A DNA stretch of 43,542 nucleotides from Flavobacteriales bacterium (GTDB taxonomy: Bacteria; Bacteroidota; Bacteroidia; Flavobacteriales; Flavobacteriaceae): assembly GCA_027066995.1 (NCBI GenBank), contig JAMOMQ010000067.1, positions 1 through 43,542 of the forward strand, given 5' to 3'. The position numbers and the translations under genes were made by a program. The notes under the pieces are model-generated. The model was not told the DNA's origin. It saw only the letters and a list, made by a program, of their open reading frames with translations, and ran no database searches. How positions within the stretch are numbered: position 1 is the first letter of the stretch; each line of letters begins with the position of its first letter. Positions 27,470 through 35,315 of the stretch are shown piece after piece.

Positions 27470-28837
27470 ATGAAAAATCGATTTCCGACCTTTTGGCATT
27501 TAATGGCCATTCTTTTATTTTTTATAGTATTTTCTATGCCATTTGGTATTTTGCAAGTGGTGATGCCCAAATCGTTAAGTGCCTGGATGATGCTTTTGGG
27601 GTATGTCATACCTATGACTTTGACCATTTGGGCCACACGTAAAGCTTTTAATAAAAAGGGTACTTTTAGTTATAAGCCGGCTTATTGGTCGTTGTTTCCA
27701 TTGGTTGTGGTCGTTGCTTTTGCCTTTTTGGTAGTAGGAGAATTTACAATTTTTTTGTTGCCGGAACCTGCCGGTTTTTGGAAAAAATTGTTTGATATGC
27801 TAAATAATACCATGAAAGAAGTGTTTAATAGTCCTGTAGCCGGTTTTTTAATGGTTGCCGTGGCAGCGCCTGTTTTGGAAGAAACACTTTTTAGAGGCGT
27901 AATATTAAAAGCATTGCTAAAAAAATACCAACCTTTTAAAGCCATTTTGATTTCGGCTGTAGCTTTTGGAGCTTTTCATATGAATCCATGGCAGTTTTTA
28001 TATGCCACGGTTTTAGGGTTATTATTAGGTTATATGTATTGGAAAACCAAAAGTTTGTTTTATCCCATCATCATACATATGATATTGAACGGTACCGCTT
28101 TTGTTGCAGCCAGGTTTGTCGATATGGAGGCGACGGAAGGTATGGTAGAGCAATTATCAGGAAAAGATTTGCAACAGTTTTTGTTTTTGGTAGCTTTAGC
28201 ATTGGGTATTATTGTTGCGGCTTATTATTATTTTGAAAGATTTTTTGCCAATCAACCCAAAGATATAGTCTTGGCAACCCAAAACCGGCATAAAATTAAA
28301 GAAATAGAGAAAATATTACCCGCAAATTTGCAGTTAAAGTCATTGGAAGATATCGGATTTAAGAGCCAACTTAAAGAAACCGGACAAACATTAGATGCCA
28401 ATGCGCTACAAAAATTAAGGCAAATTACCATACCTTATGATGTTGATGCCATAGCCGATGATACAGGTTTGGAAGTAGCTGCTTTAAACGGTGCTCCCGG
28501 TGTATACAGTGCCCGCTATGCCGGTGAACAAGCTACTTATGAAGACAATGTTAAGAAACTTTTACAAGAATTGGAAGGCGTAGAAAACAGAGAAGCACAG
28601 TTTAGAACCGTTGTAGCTGTCAGTCAAGGCGCTAATGAACAATTATTTGAAGGCATTGTCAAAGGGCGTATTGCTACCGAACCTCGCGGCAATGGAGGTT
28701 TTGGCTATGATTCGGTCTTTATTCCCGATGGCTATAATCAAACTTTTGCCGAAATGGGGGAGGTAGAAAAAAATAAAATCAGTCATCGTGCCAAAGCACT
28801 ACAAGCATTGAAAAAGTTATGGGAAACCAAAAAATAG
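27470..28837 (+). CDS. Fusion of a CPBP (CAAX-type) intramembrane protease and RdgB/HAM1 NTP pyrophosphatase
   Basis: This 455-residue frame joins two complete proteins. Residues 1-258 are a polytopic CPBP protease: the helices carry the active-site motifs LEETLFRG (Glu137-Glu138 and Arg142), FGAFHMNP and HMILN. Residues 264-455 (192 residues, full length for RdgB) are a non-canonical purine NTP pyrophosphatase that removes dITP/XTP from the pool. Its motifs are ATQNRHKIKEI, ADDTGLEVAALNGAPGVYSARYAG, RGNGGFGYDSVFIP and ISHRAKAL. The junction is only FANQPKDIVL. No ATG occurs near it in any frame, so a separate rdgB start is not hidden there. The RdgB part should face the cytosol, tethered to the membrane. 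All catalytic motifs of both halves look intact. The gene is 22 bases after rlmH and overlaps the DUF481 gene by 19 bases. Confidence 0.93.
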   Translation: MKNRFPTFWHLMAILLFFIVFSMPFGILQVVMPKSLSAWMMLLGYVIPMTLTIWATRKAFNKKGTFSYKPAYWSLFPLVVVVAFAFLVVGEFTIFLLPEPAGFWKKLFDMLNNTMKEVFNSPVAGFLMVAVAAPVLEETLFRGVILKALLKKYQPFKAILISAVAFGAFHMNPWQFLYATVLGLLLGYMYWKTKSLFYPIIIHMILNGTAFVAARFVDMEATEGMVEQLSGKDLQQFLFLVALALGIIVAAYYYFERFFANQPKDIVLATQNRHKIKEIEKILPANLQLKSLEDIGFKSQLKETGQTLDANALQKLRQITIPYDVDAIADDTGLEVAALNGAPGVYSARYAGEQATYEDNVKKLLQELEGVENREAQFRTVVAVSQGANEQLFEGIVKGRIATEPRGNGGFGYDSVFIPDGYNQTFAEMGEVEKNKISHRAKALQALKKLWETKK

Positions 28838-29586
28838 TTTTAAAAACACTCATTTTTGCGGCTTTGTTACTTGTTAGTTTTGAAGCACAAGCTCAAATTC
28901 TAAATATAGAATCTTTTCGAATAAAAACAGATACAACCGGATGGGCCGGTTATGTGGGATTAAATATATCGCTGACCAAAAATACCAAACAATTAACCAA
29001 TATCGGTAGTAAGGCTCATGTGCAATATAAAAGTGGCAAAAATTTAATTTTACTGTTGTCCCAATATAATTTATTGTCATCGGGGCAAACCGATTTGATA
29101 GACAAAATGGTTTTGCATTTAAGGTATAATTATAAATTGACACCAAAGATTGCAACCGAATTTTTCTTGCAAGGACAAAAGAACAGTATTTCCAAAATTG
29201 ATTTTAGAGGTTTGGCCGGTAGTGGGTTGAGATTCAAACTCTCTAATCAAAAAAAGTTTAAATATTATTTAGGTTCTACCGCTATGTTTGAATATGAAAG
29301 GACGGCATTCGGAGATACAGAAAGACATTGGCGTTGGAGTAATTATTTTTCCTTTACCGTTTTTCCTGCCGATAATTTTAGTATTGTCAGCACAAGTTAT
29401 TTTCAGCCTGTTTTTACAAATTTTTCCGATTATAGAATATCATCTCAAAATGCCATTTATTTTAAAATGACGACACGCTTATCCTTTAAAACTGCTTTCA
29501 ATTATAATTATGACAGCACACCGGTTATGGGTGTGCCCAAGGAACAATACAATTTATCATCAGGCATTGTTTACAATTTTAAATAA
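28819..29586 (+). CDS. DUF481 (YdiY-like) outer-membrane protein
   Basis: The 255-residue protein has a signal peptide (to about residue 26, EAQAQ) and amphipathic strands throughout: GWAGYVGLNISLTKNTK, HVQYKSGKNLILLLSQYNLL, a RHWRWSNYFSFTVFPADN strand, and an aromatic C-terminus GIVYNFK. These fit the DUF481 beta-barrel family, whose E. coli member YdiY is acid-inducible. The role is unknown. The ATG lies within the last codons of the CPBP-RdgB gene, and its stop overlaps the pabA start by one base (TAATG), so it sits inside a translationally coupled run. An alternative is a generic outer-membrane barrel without a specific family link. Confidence 0.75.
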   Translation: MGNQKIVLKTLIFAALLLVSFEAQAQILNIESFRIKTDTTGWAGYVGLNISLTKNTKQLTNIGSKAHVQYKSGKNLILLLSQYNLLSSGQTDLIDKMVLHLRYNYKLTPKIATEFFLQGQKNSISKIDFRGLAGSGLRFKLSNQKKFKYYLGSTAMFEYERTAFGDTERHWRWSNYFSFTVFPADNFSIVSTSYFQPVFTNFSDYRISSQNAIYFKMTTRLSFKTAFNYNYDSTPVMGVPKEQYNLSSGIVYNFK

Positions 29587-30152
29587 TGAAAATAGTCATC
29601 ATAGATCATCAAGATTCTTTTACCTATAATATAGTTGAATTAATCCGGCAAGCTGTTGATTTAGAACCGGATATTATACCTGCAGATGCCATTAATTTGG
29701 ATGATTTATCAAAATATGATAAAATAATCTTATCACCCGGACCGGGATTGCCACGTGATTTTGTCAATATAAAACATATTTTGGACCGGTATAAAACCAG
29801 CAAGTCCATTTTGGGTATTTGTTTGGGGCATCAAGCTATTGCCCAATATTTCGGTAGTAAATTAGAGAATTTATCTTTTGTGATACATGGTCAACCAAAA
29901 CAAATTGAAGTGGTGAATCAAAACAAACTTTTTTATAAAATTCCATTGGTTTTCACAGTAGGTTTATACCATTCATGGGTTGTCTCAAAAGTGGATCTTG
30001 CCCAAGATTTACAAATCGATGCTTTTTCTACCGACGGTATGATTATGGCATTGTCGCATAAGCAATATAATATTTACGGCGTGCAGTTTCATCCGGAATC
30101 TTACATTACGGAATATGGTCGGCAATTGATTAAAAATTTTGTCTATGCTTAA
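29586..30152 (+). CDS. pabA: Aminodeoxychorismate synthase glutaminase subunit (PabA/TrpG type)
   Basis: The class I glutamine amidotransferase releases ammonia from glutamine for the partner synthase. The 188-residue length is standard. The triad is visible: Cys79 in GICLGHQ, and His near 169 with Glu two residues later in FHPES. DHQDSFTYNIVELI at the start and ILSPGPGLP near 55 are further markers. PabA and TrpG cannot be separated by motif alone. The adjoining pabB and pabC point to p-aminobenzoate synthesis for folate. There is no trp operon here, but the subunit may serve both pathways. Confidence 0.93.
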   Translation: MKIVIIDHQDSFTYNIVELIRQAVDLEPDIIPADAINLDDLSKYDKIILSPGPGLPRDFVNIKHILDRYKTSKSILGICLGHQAIAQYFGSKLENLSFVIHGQPKQIEVVNQNKLFYKIPLVFTVGLYHSWVVSKVDLAQDLQIDAFSTDGMIMALSHKQYNIYGVQFHPESYITEYGRQLIKNFVYA

Positions 30153-31125
30153 TGTTAATCGGAATTTTATCAACCGGTTTAATAAAGCCGTAGCTGCCGC
30201 TGAAGCCTTTGTCTTTTTAATAGATTTTGAAGGTAAGAAGCCTATTCTTTTTAAACGGGATGAGGCTGCCACCAAAGGTTTATGGTTTCAAACACCGGAA
30301 TATACCAACAGTCCTGTCGAAACCATGATACTGCAAAAATCTGCCGGTATAAAAAGTAAACCGGTGAGCATTGATTATTATCAAAAAGCTTTTGATTTGG
30401 TGCAAAAGCATTTAAAAAACGGTGATACTTATTTGCTCAATCTAACCATGCCAAGCCGTATTGAGACCAATTTAACTTTAAAGCAAATTTATCAAAGGGC
30501 ACAAGCACCGTATAAAATTTTATTTCGTGACGAATTTGTTTGTTATACACCGGAATCTTTTATAAAAACCGAGGGGAATACAATTATGACTTATCCCATG
30601 AAAGGTACCATTAACGCTGATATGCCCAATGCCGAAAATCATTTGTTGTCTGATAAAAAAGAAACCTATGAACATCACACTATTGTCGATTTATTACGCA
30701 ATGATTTGGCACAAGTTGCCACAGGCATTGAAGTGCGAAAATTTAAGTATATAGATGTTATACAGACCAATACCGGTAAGTTGTTGCAAATGAGTTCCGA
30801 AATTTCGGGTGTGCTGCCTTCCGGGTGGCGTAAGCATGCTGCAGAGATGTTTTTAAAACTTTTACCGGCCGGTTCGGTTAGTGGCGCACCAAAAAAGAAA
30901 ACTTTGGAAATTATCCAATCTGCAGAAAAAACGGACAGAGGTTATTATACCGGCATATTTGGTTATTATGACGGACATAATTTTGATACGGCCGTGTTAA
31001 TTCGGTTTATCGAAAAGAAAGGTGCCCGGTTGTATTATCACAGTGGTGGCGGTATTACGGCTTTAAGCCGGTTGACGGATGAATATCAAGAACTAAAACA
31101 AAAAATTTATGTTCCCATTAATTGA
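30145..31125 (+). CDS. pabB: Aminodeoxychorismate synthase component I (PabB), short form
   Basis: PabB converts chorismate and ammonia to 4-amino-4-deoxychorismate. The 326-residue chain covers the chorismate-binding domain: TYPMKGTINAD (the Lys of the PIKGT-type motif is the PabB nucleophile and distinguishes it from TrpE), the EHHTIVDLLRNDLAQV helix, the GSVSGAPKKKTLEIIQ loop and the DTAVLIRF / YYHSGGGITALS region near the C-terminus. It lacks the N-terminal subdomain of E. coli PabB (about 450 residues), a shortening usual in Bacteroidota. The frame can be opened 2 codons upstream at a TTG (30139). The ATG at 30145 is preferred; it overlaps pabA by 8 bases. It overlaps pabC by 17 bases. 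Confidence 0.94.
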   Translation: MLNVNRNFINRFNKAVAAAEAFVFLIDFEGKKPILFKRDEAATKGLWFQTPEYTNSPVETMILQKSAGIKSKPVSIDYYQKAFDLVQKHLKNGDTYLLNLTMPSRIETNLTLKQIYQRAQAPYKILFRDEFVCYTPESFIKTEGNTIMTYPMKGTINADMPNAENHLLSDKKETYEHHTIVDLLRNDLAQVATGIEVRKFKYIDVIQTNTGKLLQMSSEISGVLPSGWRKHAAEMFLKLLPAGSVSGAPKKKTLEIIQSAEKTDRGYYTGIFGYYDGHNFDTAVLIRFIEKKGARLYYHSGGGITALSRLTDEYQELKQKIYVPIN

Positions 31126-31708
31126 AAGTATAAAGGTAGTTGACGGCGTATTGCAAAATATTGAATATCATCAACATAGGTTTGAAGCTTCTTATTTCAA
31201 ATTATATAAGCGGCTGACCGATATTTTGTTGGAAAATGTCATAGATATTCCCCAAGATTACCGGCAAGGTCTGGTTAAATTACGTTTTTTATACAATGAT
31301 ACCGATTGTTTTTGTCAATATGACCGGTATAAATCAAAGCCGGTCAAAAGTTTAAAACTCGTATATGATAATCATATTGATTACAGTTTAAAATGGGTTG
31401 ACAGAAAAAAACTCAATGAACTGCATAAACAAAAAGACCAAGCTGATGATATTCTGATTATAAAAAATCAACGCATTACAGACACATCTTTTACAAATAT
31501 TGTATTTTATGATGGAAAAAACTGGGTAACACCAAAATTTCCTTTACTTCATGGAACTGCCAGGGCACGTTTGTTGGCAACCAATAAAATTATGGCAGAA
31601 GATATTATAGTTAATGATTTAAAAAGCTTCACTTCTTTTAAACTCATAAATGCGATGCGTGATTTTGACCAAGCAGACGAGCTGCCAATCCATTCAATTA
31701 TCTTATGA
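31109..31708 (+). CDS. pabC: Class IV aminotransferase-like 4-amino-4-deoxychorismate lyase
   Basis: The product should split aminodeoxychorismate to p-aminobenzoate and pyruvate with pyridoxal phosphate. At 199 residues it is shorter than E. coli PabC (269) but keeps the fold-type IV landmarks. These are ESIKVVDGVLQNIEYHQHRF at the start, a candidate PLP lysine in WVDRKKLNELH, ITDTSFTNIVFYD (the E/D-x-S-x-NI motif) and LHGTARARLL. This short form is common in Bacteroidota beside pabB. The gene overlaps pabB by 17 bases and closes the coupled gene run that begins with the SPOR gene. A branched-chain aminotransferase role is less likely given the neighbours. Confidence 0.85.
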   Translation: MFPLIESIKVVDGVLQNIEYHQHRFEASYFKLYKRLTDILLENVIDIPQDYRQGLVKLRFLYNDTDCFCQYDRYKSKPVKSLKLVYDNHIDYSLKWVDRKKLNELHKQKDQADDILIIKNQRITDTSFTNIVFYDGKNWVTPKFPLLHGTARARLLATNKIMAEDIIVNDLKSFTSFKLINAMRDFDQADELPIHSIIL

Positions 31709-31715
31709 CAAAAAC

Positions 31716-31745
31716 TTGACATTGGCATTAAAAAATAGTAAATTG
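31716..31745 (+). promoter_or_regulatory. Promoter of the UPF0173 hydrolase gene
   Basis: TTG at 31716-31718 and TAaaTTG at 31739-31745 (one T short of consensus) are separated by 20 bases. The ATG is at 31765. Confidence 0.45.
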
Positions 31746-31764
31746 CTTAAAAAAAATTAGCACT

Positions 31765-32448
31765 ATGAAAATATCATATTTAGGACATGCAACGGTATTG
31801 ATTGAAACCGGTGGCAAAAAAATTATTGTTGACCCGTTTATCACAGGCAATCCTTTAGCAAAGGACAAATTTGTTTTAGAACAAATAGAAGTTGATTACA
31901 TTATGATTACCCACGCCCATCAAGATCATGTTTTGGATGTGGAAGAGTTGGCCGAAGCCAATCCGCAAGCCCGTCTGATTTCAAATTATGAAATTATTAC
32001 TTATTTTTCTCGCGACGGTATCGATGGTCATCCTATGAACCACGGTGGTAGTTGGGATTTTGATTTTGGTCGTGTAACTATGGTCAACGCTTGGCACAGC
32101 AGTAGTTTTGCCGATGGCACTTATGGTGGCAATCCGGCGGGTTTTGTTATTGAAAGCGAAGGTAAAGCCATTTATATTGCCGGCGACACCGGATTGACTT
32201 TGGATATGAAGCTCATTCCTTTGTTTGCCAAATTAGACTTAGCCGTTCTACCTATTGGTGATAATTTTACCATGGGACCCGAAAGTGCAGCAGTTGCAGC
32301 CGATTTTGTAGCGTGCGATAAGGTATTAGGCTATCATTATGACACCTTTGATTTAATCAAAATTGACCATCAAAAAGCCAAAGAAACCTTTGCAAAAGCC
32401 GGTAAAGAATTGATTTTATTACCTATCGGCGATTCTATGGAAATTTAA
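31765..32448 (+). CDS. UPF0173 metal-dependent hydrolase (metallo-beta-lactamase fold)
   Basis: The 227-residue cytosolic protein starts MKISYLGHATVLIETGGKKI, the UPF0173 signature, and has the zinc-binding motif THAHQDHV at about 49-56. Further ligands are expected in the NAWHSSSF segment, the GDTGLT segment near 139 and the YHYDTFDLI segment near 193. The family is related to E. coli UlaG and tRNase Z-like enzymes. Its substrate is not established. The gene has its own promoter and is followed by a MITE-like element and a terminator. Confidence 0.93.
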   Translation: MKISYLGHATVLIETGGKKIIVDPFITGNPLAKDKFVLEQIEVDYIMITHAHQDHVLDVEELAEANPQARLISNYEIITYFSRDGIDGHPMNHGGSWDFDFGRVTMVNAWHSSSFADGTYGGNPAGFVIESEGKAIYIAGDTGLTLDMKLIPLFAKLDLAVLPIGDNFTMGPESAAVAADFVACDKVLGYHYDTFDLIKIDHQKAKETFAKAGKELILLPIGDSMEI

Positions 32449-32465
32449 TTTTTTTTAAATAATAG

Positions 32466-32710
32466 AGGGCTTGCTGAAAAGCTCGGAAGTGCAATAGATT
32501 TGTGATTTGTGAATTGAAGATGTATATAGATGCTTCAATATGAACAAGTTACAAAGATGTTGTGCTTCCGTGTAGCAGAAATATAAAATTTACGCTTTTT
32601 ACAAGTGTAAGGAATTTTATACTTTTATGTGAGAAAACCATGCATTTCTCATCGAACACCCGATTGTATTGTATTGATATTCAATATTTAAGCGTTTTTT
32701 AGCAAGTCCT
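32466..32710. mobile_element. MITE-like element with imperfect terminal inverted repeats
   Basis: The 245-bp segment begins AGGGCTTGCTGAAAA (32466-32480). It ends TTTTTAGCAAGTCCT (32696-32710), whose reverse complement is AGGACTTGCTAAAAA, so 13 of 15 positions match. It contains no coding frame. The pattern is that of a non-autonomous element mobilised by a transposase encoded elsewhere. No certain target-site duplication was found: the flanks AATAATAG and AATATATA share only an AATA-like stretch. Confidence 0.55.
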
Positions 32711-32720
32711 AATATATAGG

Positions 32721-32749
32721 CAGGCATCTCAAGCGGTTGCCTGTTTTTT
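32721..32749 (+). terminator. Rho-independent terminator, probably for the UPF0173 gene
   Basis: CAGGCA (32721-32726) pairs with TGCCTG (32738-32743) around an 11-base loop, followed by T6. It lies 272 bases beyond the UPF0173 stop, on the far side of the MITE-like element. Confidence 0.6.
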
Positions 32750-32856
32750 ATACTGACATTTCAGCAGCTTCATATAACAATTCAGTAAATAATGAGAGAT
32801 ATTGTGTAACATTTGTTTTATTATTGCGTCTATAAAACATATTCAAAATATTTCTT

Positions 32857-35232
32857 ATGAAAAAATATCTCATCATTTTTCTCATTACATTTTTATACCA
32901 ATGGACTTATGCACAGCAAGACATATTTGTATCCGGGCAAGTGCTTGATAGTCTGTCCGGTCAAGGTTTGGAATCTTGTGCCGTAGGCTTTTTTAATAGC
33001 AAAAATATGTTAGTATCCGGCACAACCTCTGATCACAAAGGTTATTTTGAAATAGCCTTAAAACCCGGAAAATATCAAATGGTATTGGACTATATCGGTT
33101 ATCAAAAAAAACGTTTGCCGGTTTATATCACACAAAACAACCAATTTTTAGGAACTTATAGACTTGCGCCTGACCAAACCGTTTTGGCTTCGGTAGAGGT
33201 TAATGCCAAAAGTAAAACCTTTAAAGTGGATAAAGATGTGTATGTGGTCTCAAAAAAAATGAAAATTGCCGCTGCCAATACCAATGATGTATTGGATAAA
33301 ATACAAGGGGTGACTTATGACCGGTATAACGATCAAATCAAAGTAGACGGACAGACCAATATTAAAATTTTGGTGGACGGTTTGGAAAAAGATGAAGATT
33401 ATATCCGGAATTTGAATCCCGACCGCTTAAAAAAAGTGGAAATTATACGTGACCCTTCCGGCAAATATGCTTTGGCCGGTTATACGGCAGTGATTAATGT
33501 TATTTTAAAGAAAAATTATACAGGTATTGAGCTCAATTTGTCTAACCAATCGGTTATTGACAGTGATGTTAAAGACCGTTCTCATTTATTACCTATGACC
33601 AATACTTCTGCAGGGCTGAATTATACCTACAATAAGCTGAATGTGTACGGTAAATACAATATTTTTACCAATGATTTTTATTTTCCCACCCAAACAGTAT
33701 ATCAGTATGATAACGGTTACAAAATTGAAAAAAAACCGGCTGCCGGTATCAATAATATGTTTAAAAAAGCTACAAACGACCGGCTGACTTTTGGTGTGGA
33801 TTATTATCTCAATCCGAGACATACATTGAGTTTTGAGACGGGTTTTCGCAATTTGTTTAACAAAACCAGTCAATCTGATTTGAGTTATCTGGTAAGCGGC
33901 TATGTTAATAATCAACTTGTTAACCAATATAGTCTGGCCAATCATAGTGATGATAATATGCAGTCCAATTATCAATCTTTGTTTTATATTGGAAAATTAA
34001 ATGCGCAAAATGAAATACGATTAGACGGCACTTTTTCAACTTATAAATCGGACATTGTCAATCGTTTTTTGACCAATGGTGTACAAGACCGGTTGGATAC
34101 ATCTCAAGATGAAAAACAAGCTTTTCGTTTTAATGCCGGTTATACCCGCCGTTTAAACGATCGTAGTTCGTTAGAGGTGGGGTATGGTTTTTACCGTCAA
34201 GATCATACCAATCAATTGGTGTCTAAGTATAATAACCAGCAAGAACAAACCGATTTTGAATTAAAAGAAACGCGTCATAAAGCTTTTGCATATTATGCTT
34301 ATAAATTTGGGAAAAAATGGTCGCTCAAAACAGGTTTGGCCGGCGAAATAAGTTTGCCCGAGATTTTTGATAAATCGCCGGTATATATGATTTACCAACC
34401 TTATATAGATTTGAAATACCAATGGTCAAAAAATATCAATATAAAATTGAAATATCGCACACAAAGTGATTATCCGGGCTTGGGTCAAGCCAATCCCAAT
34501 ACCGTTTATATTGATCCGCAATCCGTGCAAAAAGGAAATCCGGATTTAAGACCGGAAGTAACCCATCAAATTTCCATACGAACCAATTTTTTTGGAGGTG
34601 CTTTGTTTGCTGAGCCTTATTATCATTTTTCTGATAATTATATCGGACAAATATCGAAGCTACGCAATGACGGGATTATTGAATACACCTATGATAACAT
34701 AGGACATTATCATCATTATGGTATCAAGGGAAGTTTGGCTGTGCCTATCAGTAAAAAAATATTTTGGCAAACCGGTTTTGATGTTTATCACAGTAATATC
34801 GATTTTGAAGGTCGTGACAATGCCTTTAACGATTATAGTATGGATAGCAATTTGGTTTATGTCGATCAATCTAAGGGTTTGACCTCCGGATTTATTTATC
34901 AGCGCGGCATGAACAAATATATTAGTGCTCAGGGTTATAACAAATGGAATAATGATTTTTTAGGTTTTTTGGTGCAAAAATCAATGGTCAAAAAACGTTT
35001 GAATTTGATGCTTTTATATATGTTACCGGTTGATTTTGGAGTGAGTTATGTGCAGGAAGAATATATCAAGACACCACAATATCAAATGCTGACCCAACAT
35101 GATATACATTTGTTAAAAAATGTTATTGTTTTTAGAGTCAATTACCGGTTTGCCAAAGGCAAAACCACCCGCAAAACCAAAAAAGATATTGAAGATGATG
35201 CCCCCGAACAAAAATCAAAAGGAATTTTTTAA
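32857..35232 (+). CDS. TonB-dependent-receptor-like outer-membrane protein with carboxypeptidase-regulatory-like N-domain
   Basis: The 791-residue protein has a signal peptide (to about residue 19, TYAQ). A carboxypeptidase-D regulatory-like domain follows (about 25-105: FVSGQVLDSLSGQGLE, TTSDHKGYFEIALKPGKY). Then comes a plug-like domain (about 125-215: VLDKIQGVTYDRYNDQIKVD, LKKVEIIRDPSGKYALAGYT, INVILKK) and a large barrel with many aromatic strands. It fits the outer-membrane beta-barrel family related to SusC/TonB receptors (OMP_b-brl_3 type). No TonB box can be picked out. No SusD partner lies beside it, so glycan import is not indicated, and the substrate is unknown. Residues 745-791 form a Lys/Asp-rich tail after the apparent last strand, which is odd for a barrel that normally ends in an aromatic residue. 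Confidence 0.87.
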   Translation: MKKYLIIFLITFLYQWTYAQQDIFVSGQVLDSLSGQGLESCAVGFFNSKNMLVSGTTSDHKGYFEIALKPGKYQMVLDYIGYQKKRLPVYITQNNQFLGTYRLAPDQTVLASVEVNAKSKTFKVDKDVYVVSKKMKIAAANTNDVLDKIQGVTYDRYNDQIKVDGQTNIKILVDGLEKDEDYIRNLNPDRLKKVEIIRDPSGKYALAGYTAVINVILKKNYTGIELNLSNQSVIDSDVKDRSHLLPMTNTSAGLNYTYNKLNVYGKYNIFTNDFYFPTQTVYQYDNGYKIEKKPAAGINNMFKKATNDRLTFGVDYYLNPRHTLSFETGFRNLFNKTSQSDLSYLVSGYVNNQLVNQYSLANHSDDNMQSNYQSLFYIGKLNAQNEIRLDGTFSTYKSDIVNRFLTNGVQDRLDTSQDEKQAFRFNAGYTRRLNDRSSLEVGYGFYRQDHTNQLVSKYNNQQEQTDFELKETRHKAFAYYAYKFGKKWSLKTGLAGEISLPEIFDKSPVYMIYQPYIDLKYQWSKNINIKLKYRTQSDYPGLGQANPNTVYIDPQSVQKGNPDLRPEVTHQISIRTNFFGGALFAEPYYHFSDNYIGQISKLRNDGIIEYTYDNIGHYHHYGIKGSLAVPISKKIFWQTGFDVYHSNIDFEGRDNAFNDYSMDSNLVYVDQSKGLTSGFIYQRGMNKYISAQGYNKWNNDFLGFLVQKSMVKKRLNLMLLYMLPVDFGVSYVQEEYIKTPQYQMLTQHDIHLLKNVIVFRVNYRFAKGKTTRKTKKDIEDDAPEQKSKGIF

Positions 35233-35264
35233 CCGGATGAATAAATTAACTACAAGCTTGCGTG

Positions 35265-35292
35265 TTGTTTCAATAAAAATGTTGTAAATTAG
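35265..35292 (+). promoter_or_regulatory. Promoter of the small outer-membrane barrel gene
   Basis: TTG (35265-35267), a 17-base spacer and TAaaTTaG (35285-35292, one mismatch) lie 24 bases before the ATG at 35316. Confidence 0.45.
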
Positions 35293-35315
35293 TGTCGTAA
35301 AATTAAAAAAATGAT

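Larger units (their letters stand above)
32449..32856. other. Intergenic region with a MITE-like element and a terminator
   Basis: These 408 bases hold no gene. Most is a 245-bp inverted-repeat element (32466-32710), followed by a hairpin terminator (32721-32749) and an AT-rich leader before the TonB-receptor-like gene. A TAnnnTTTG-like site (TAACATTTG, 32807-32815) is a weak promoter candidate for that gene. Confidence 0.5.

Noticed and set aside
28230-28275. The CPBP-RdgB fusion as an artefact hiding two adjacent genes
   Set aside because: No ATG or usable alternative start is found near the junction in any frame, and no stop appears, so a single base error does not restore two ordinary genes.
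30139-30150. TTG at 30139 as the pabB start
   Set aside because: An ATG two codons downstream gives the same protein core and a normal overlap with pabA.
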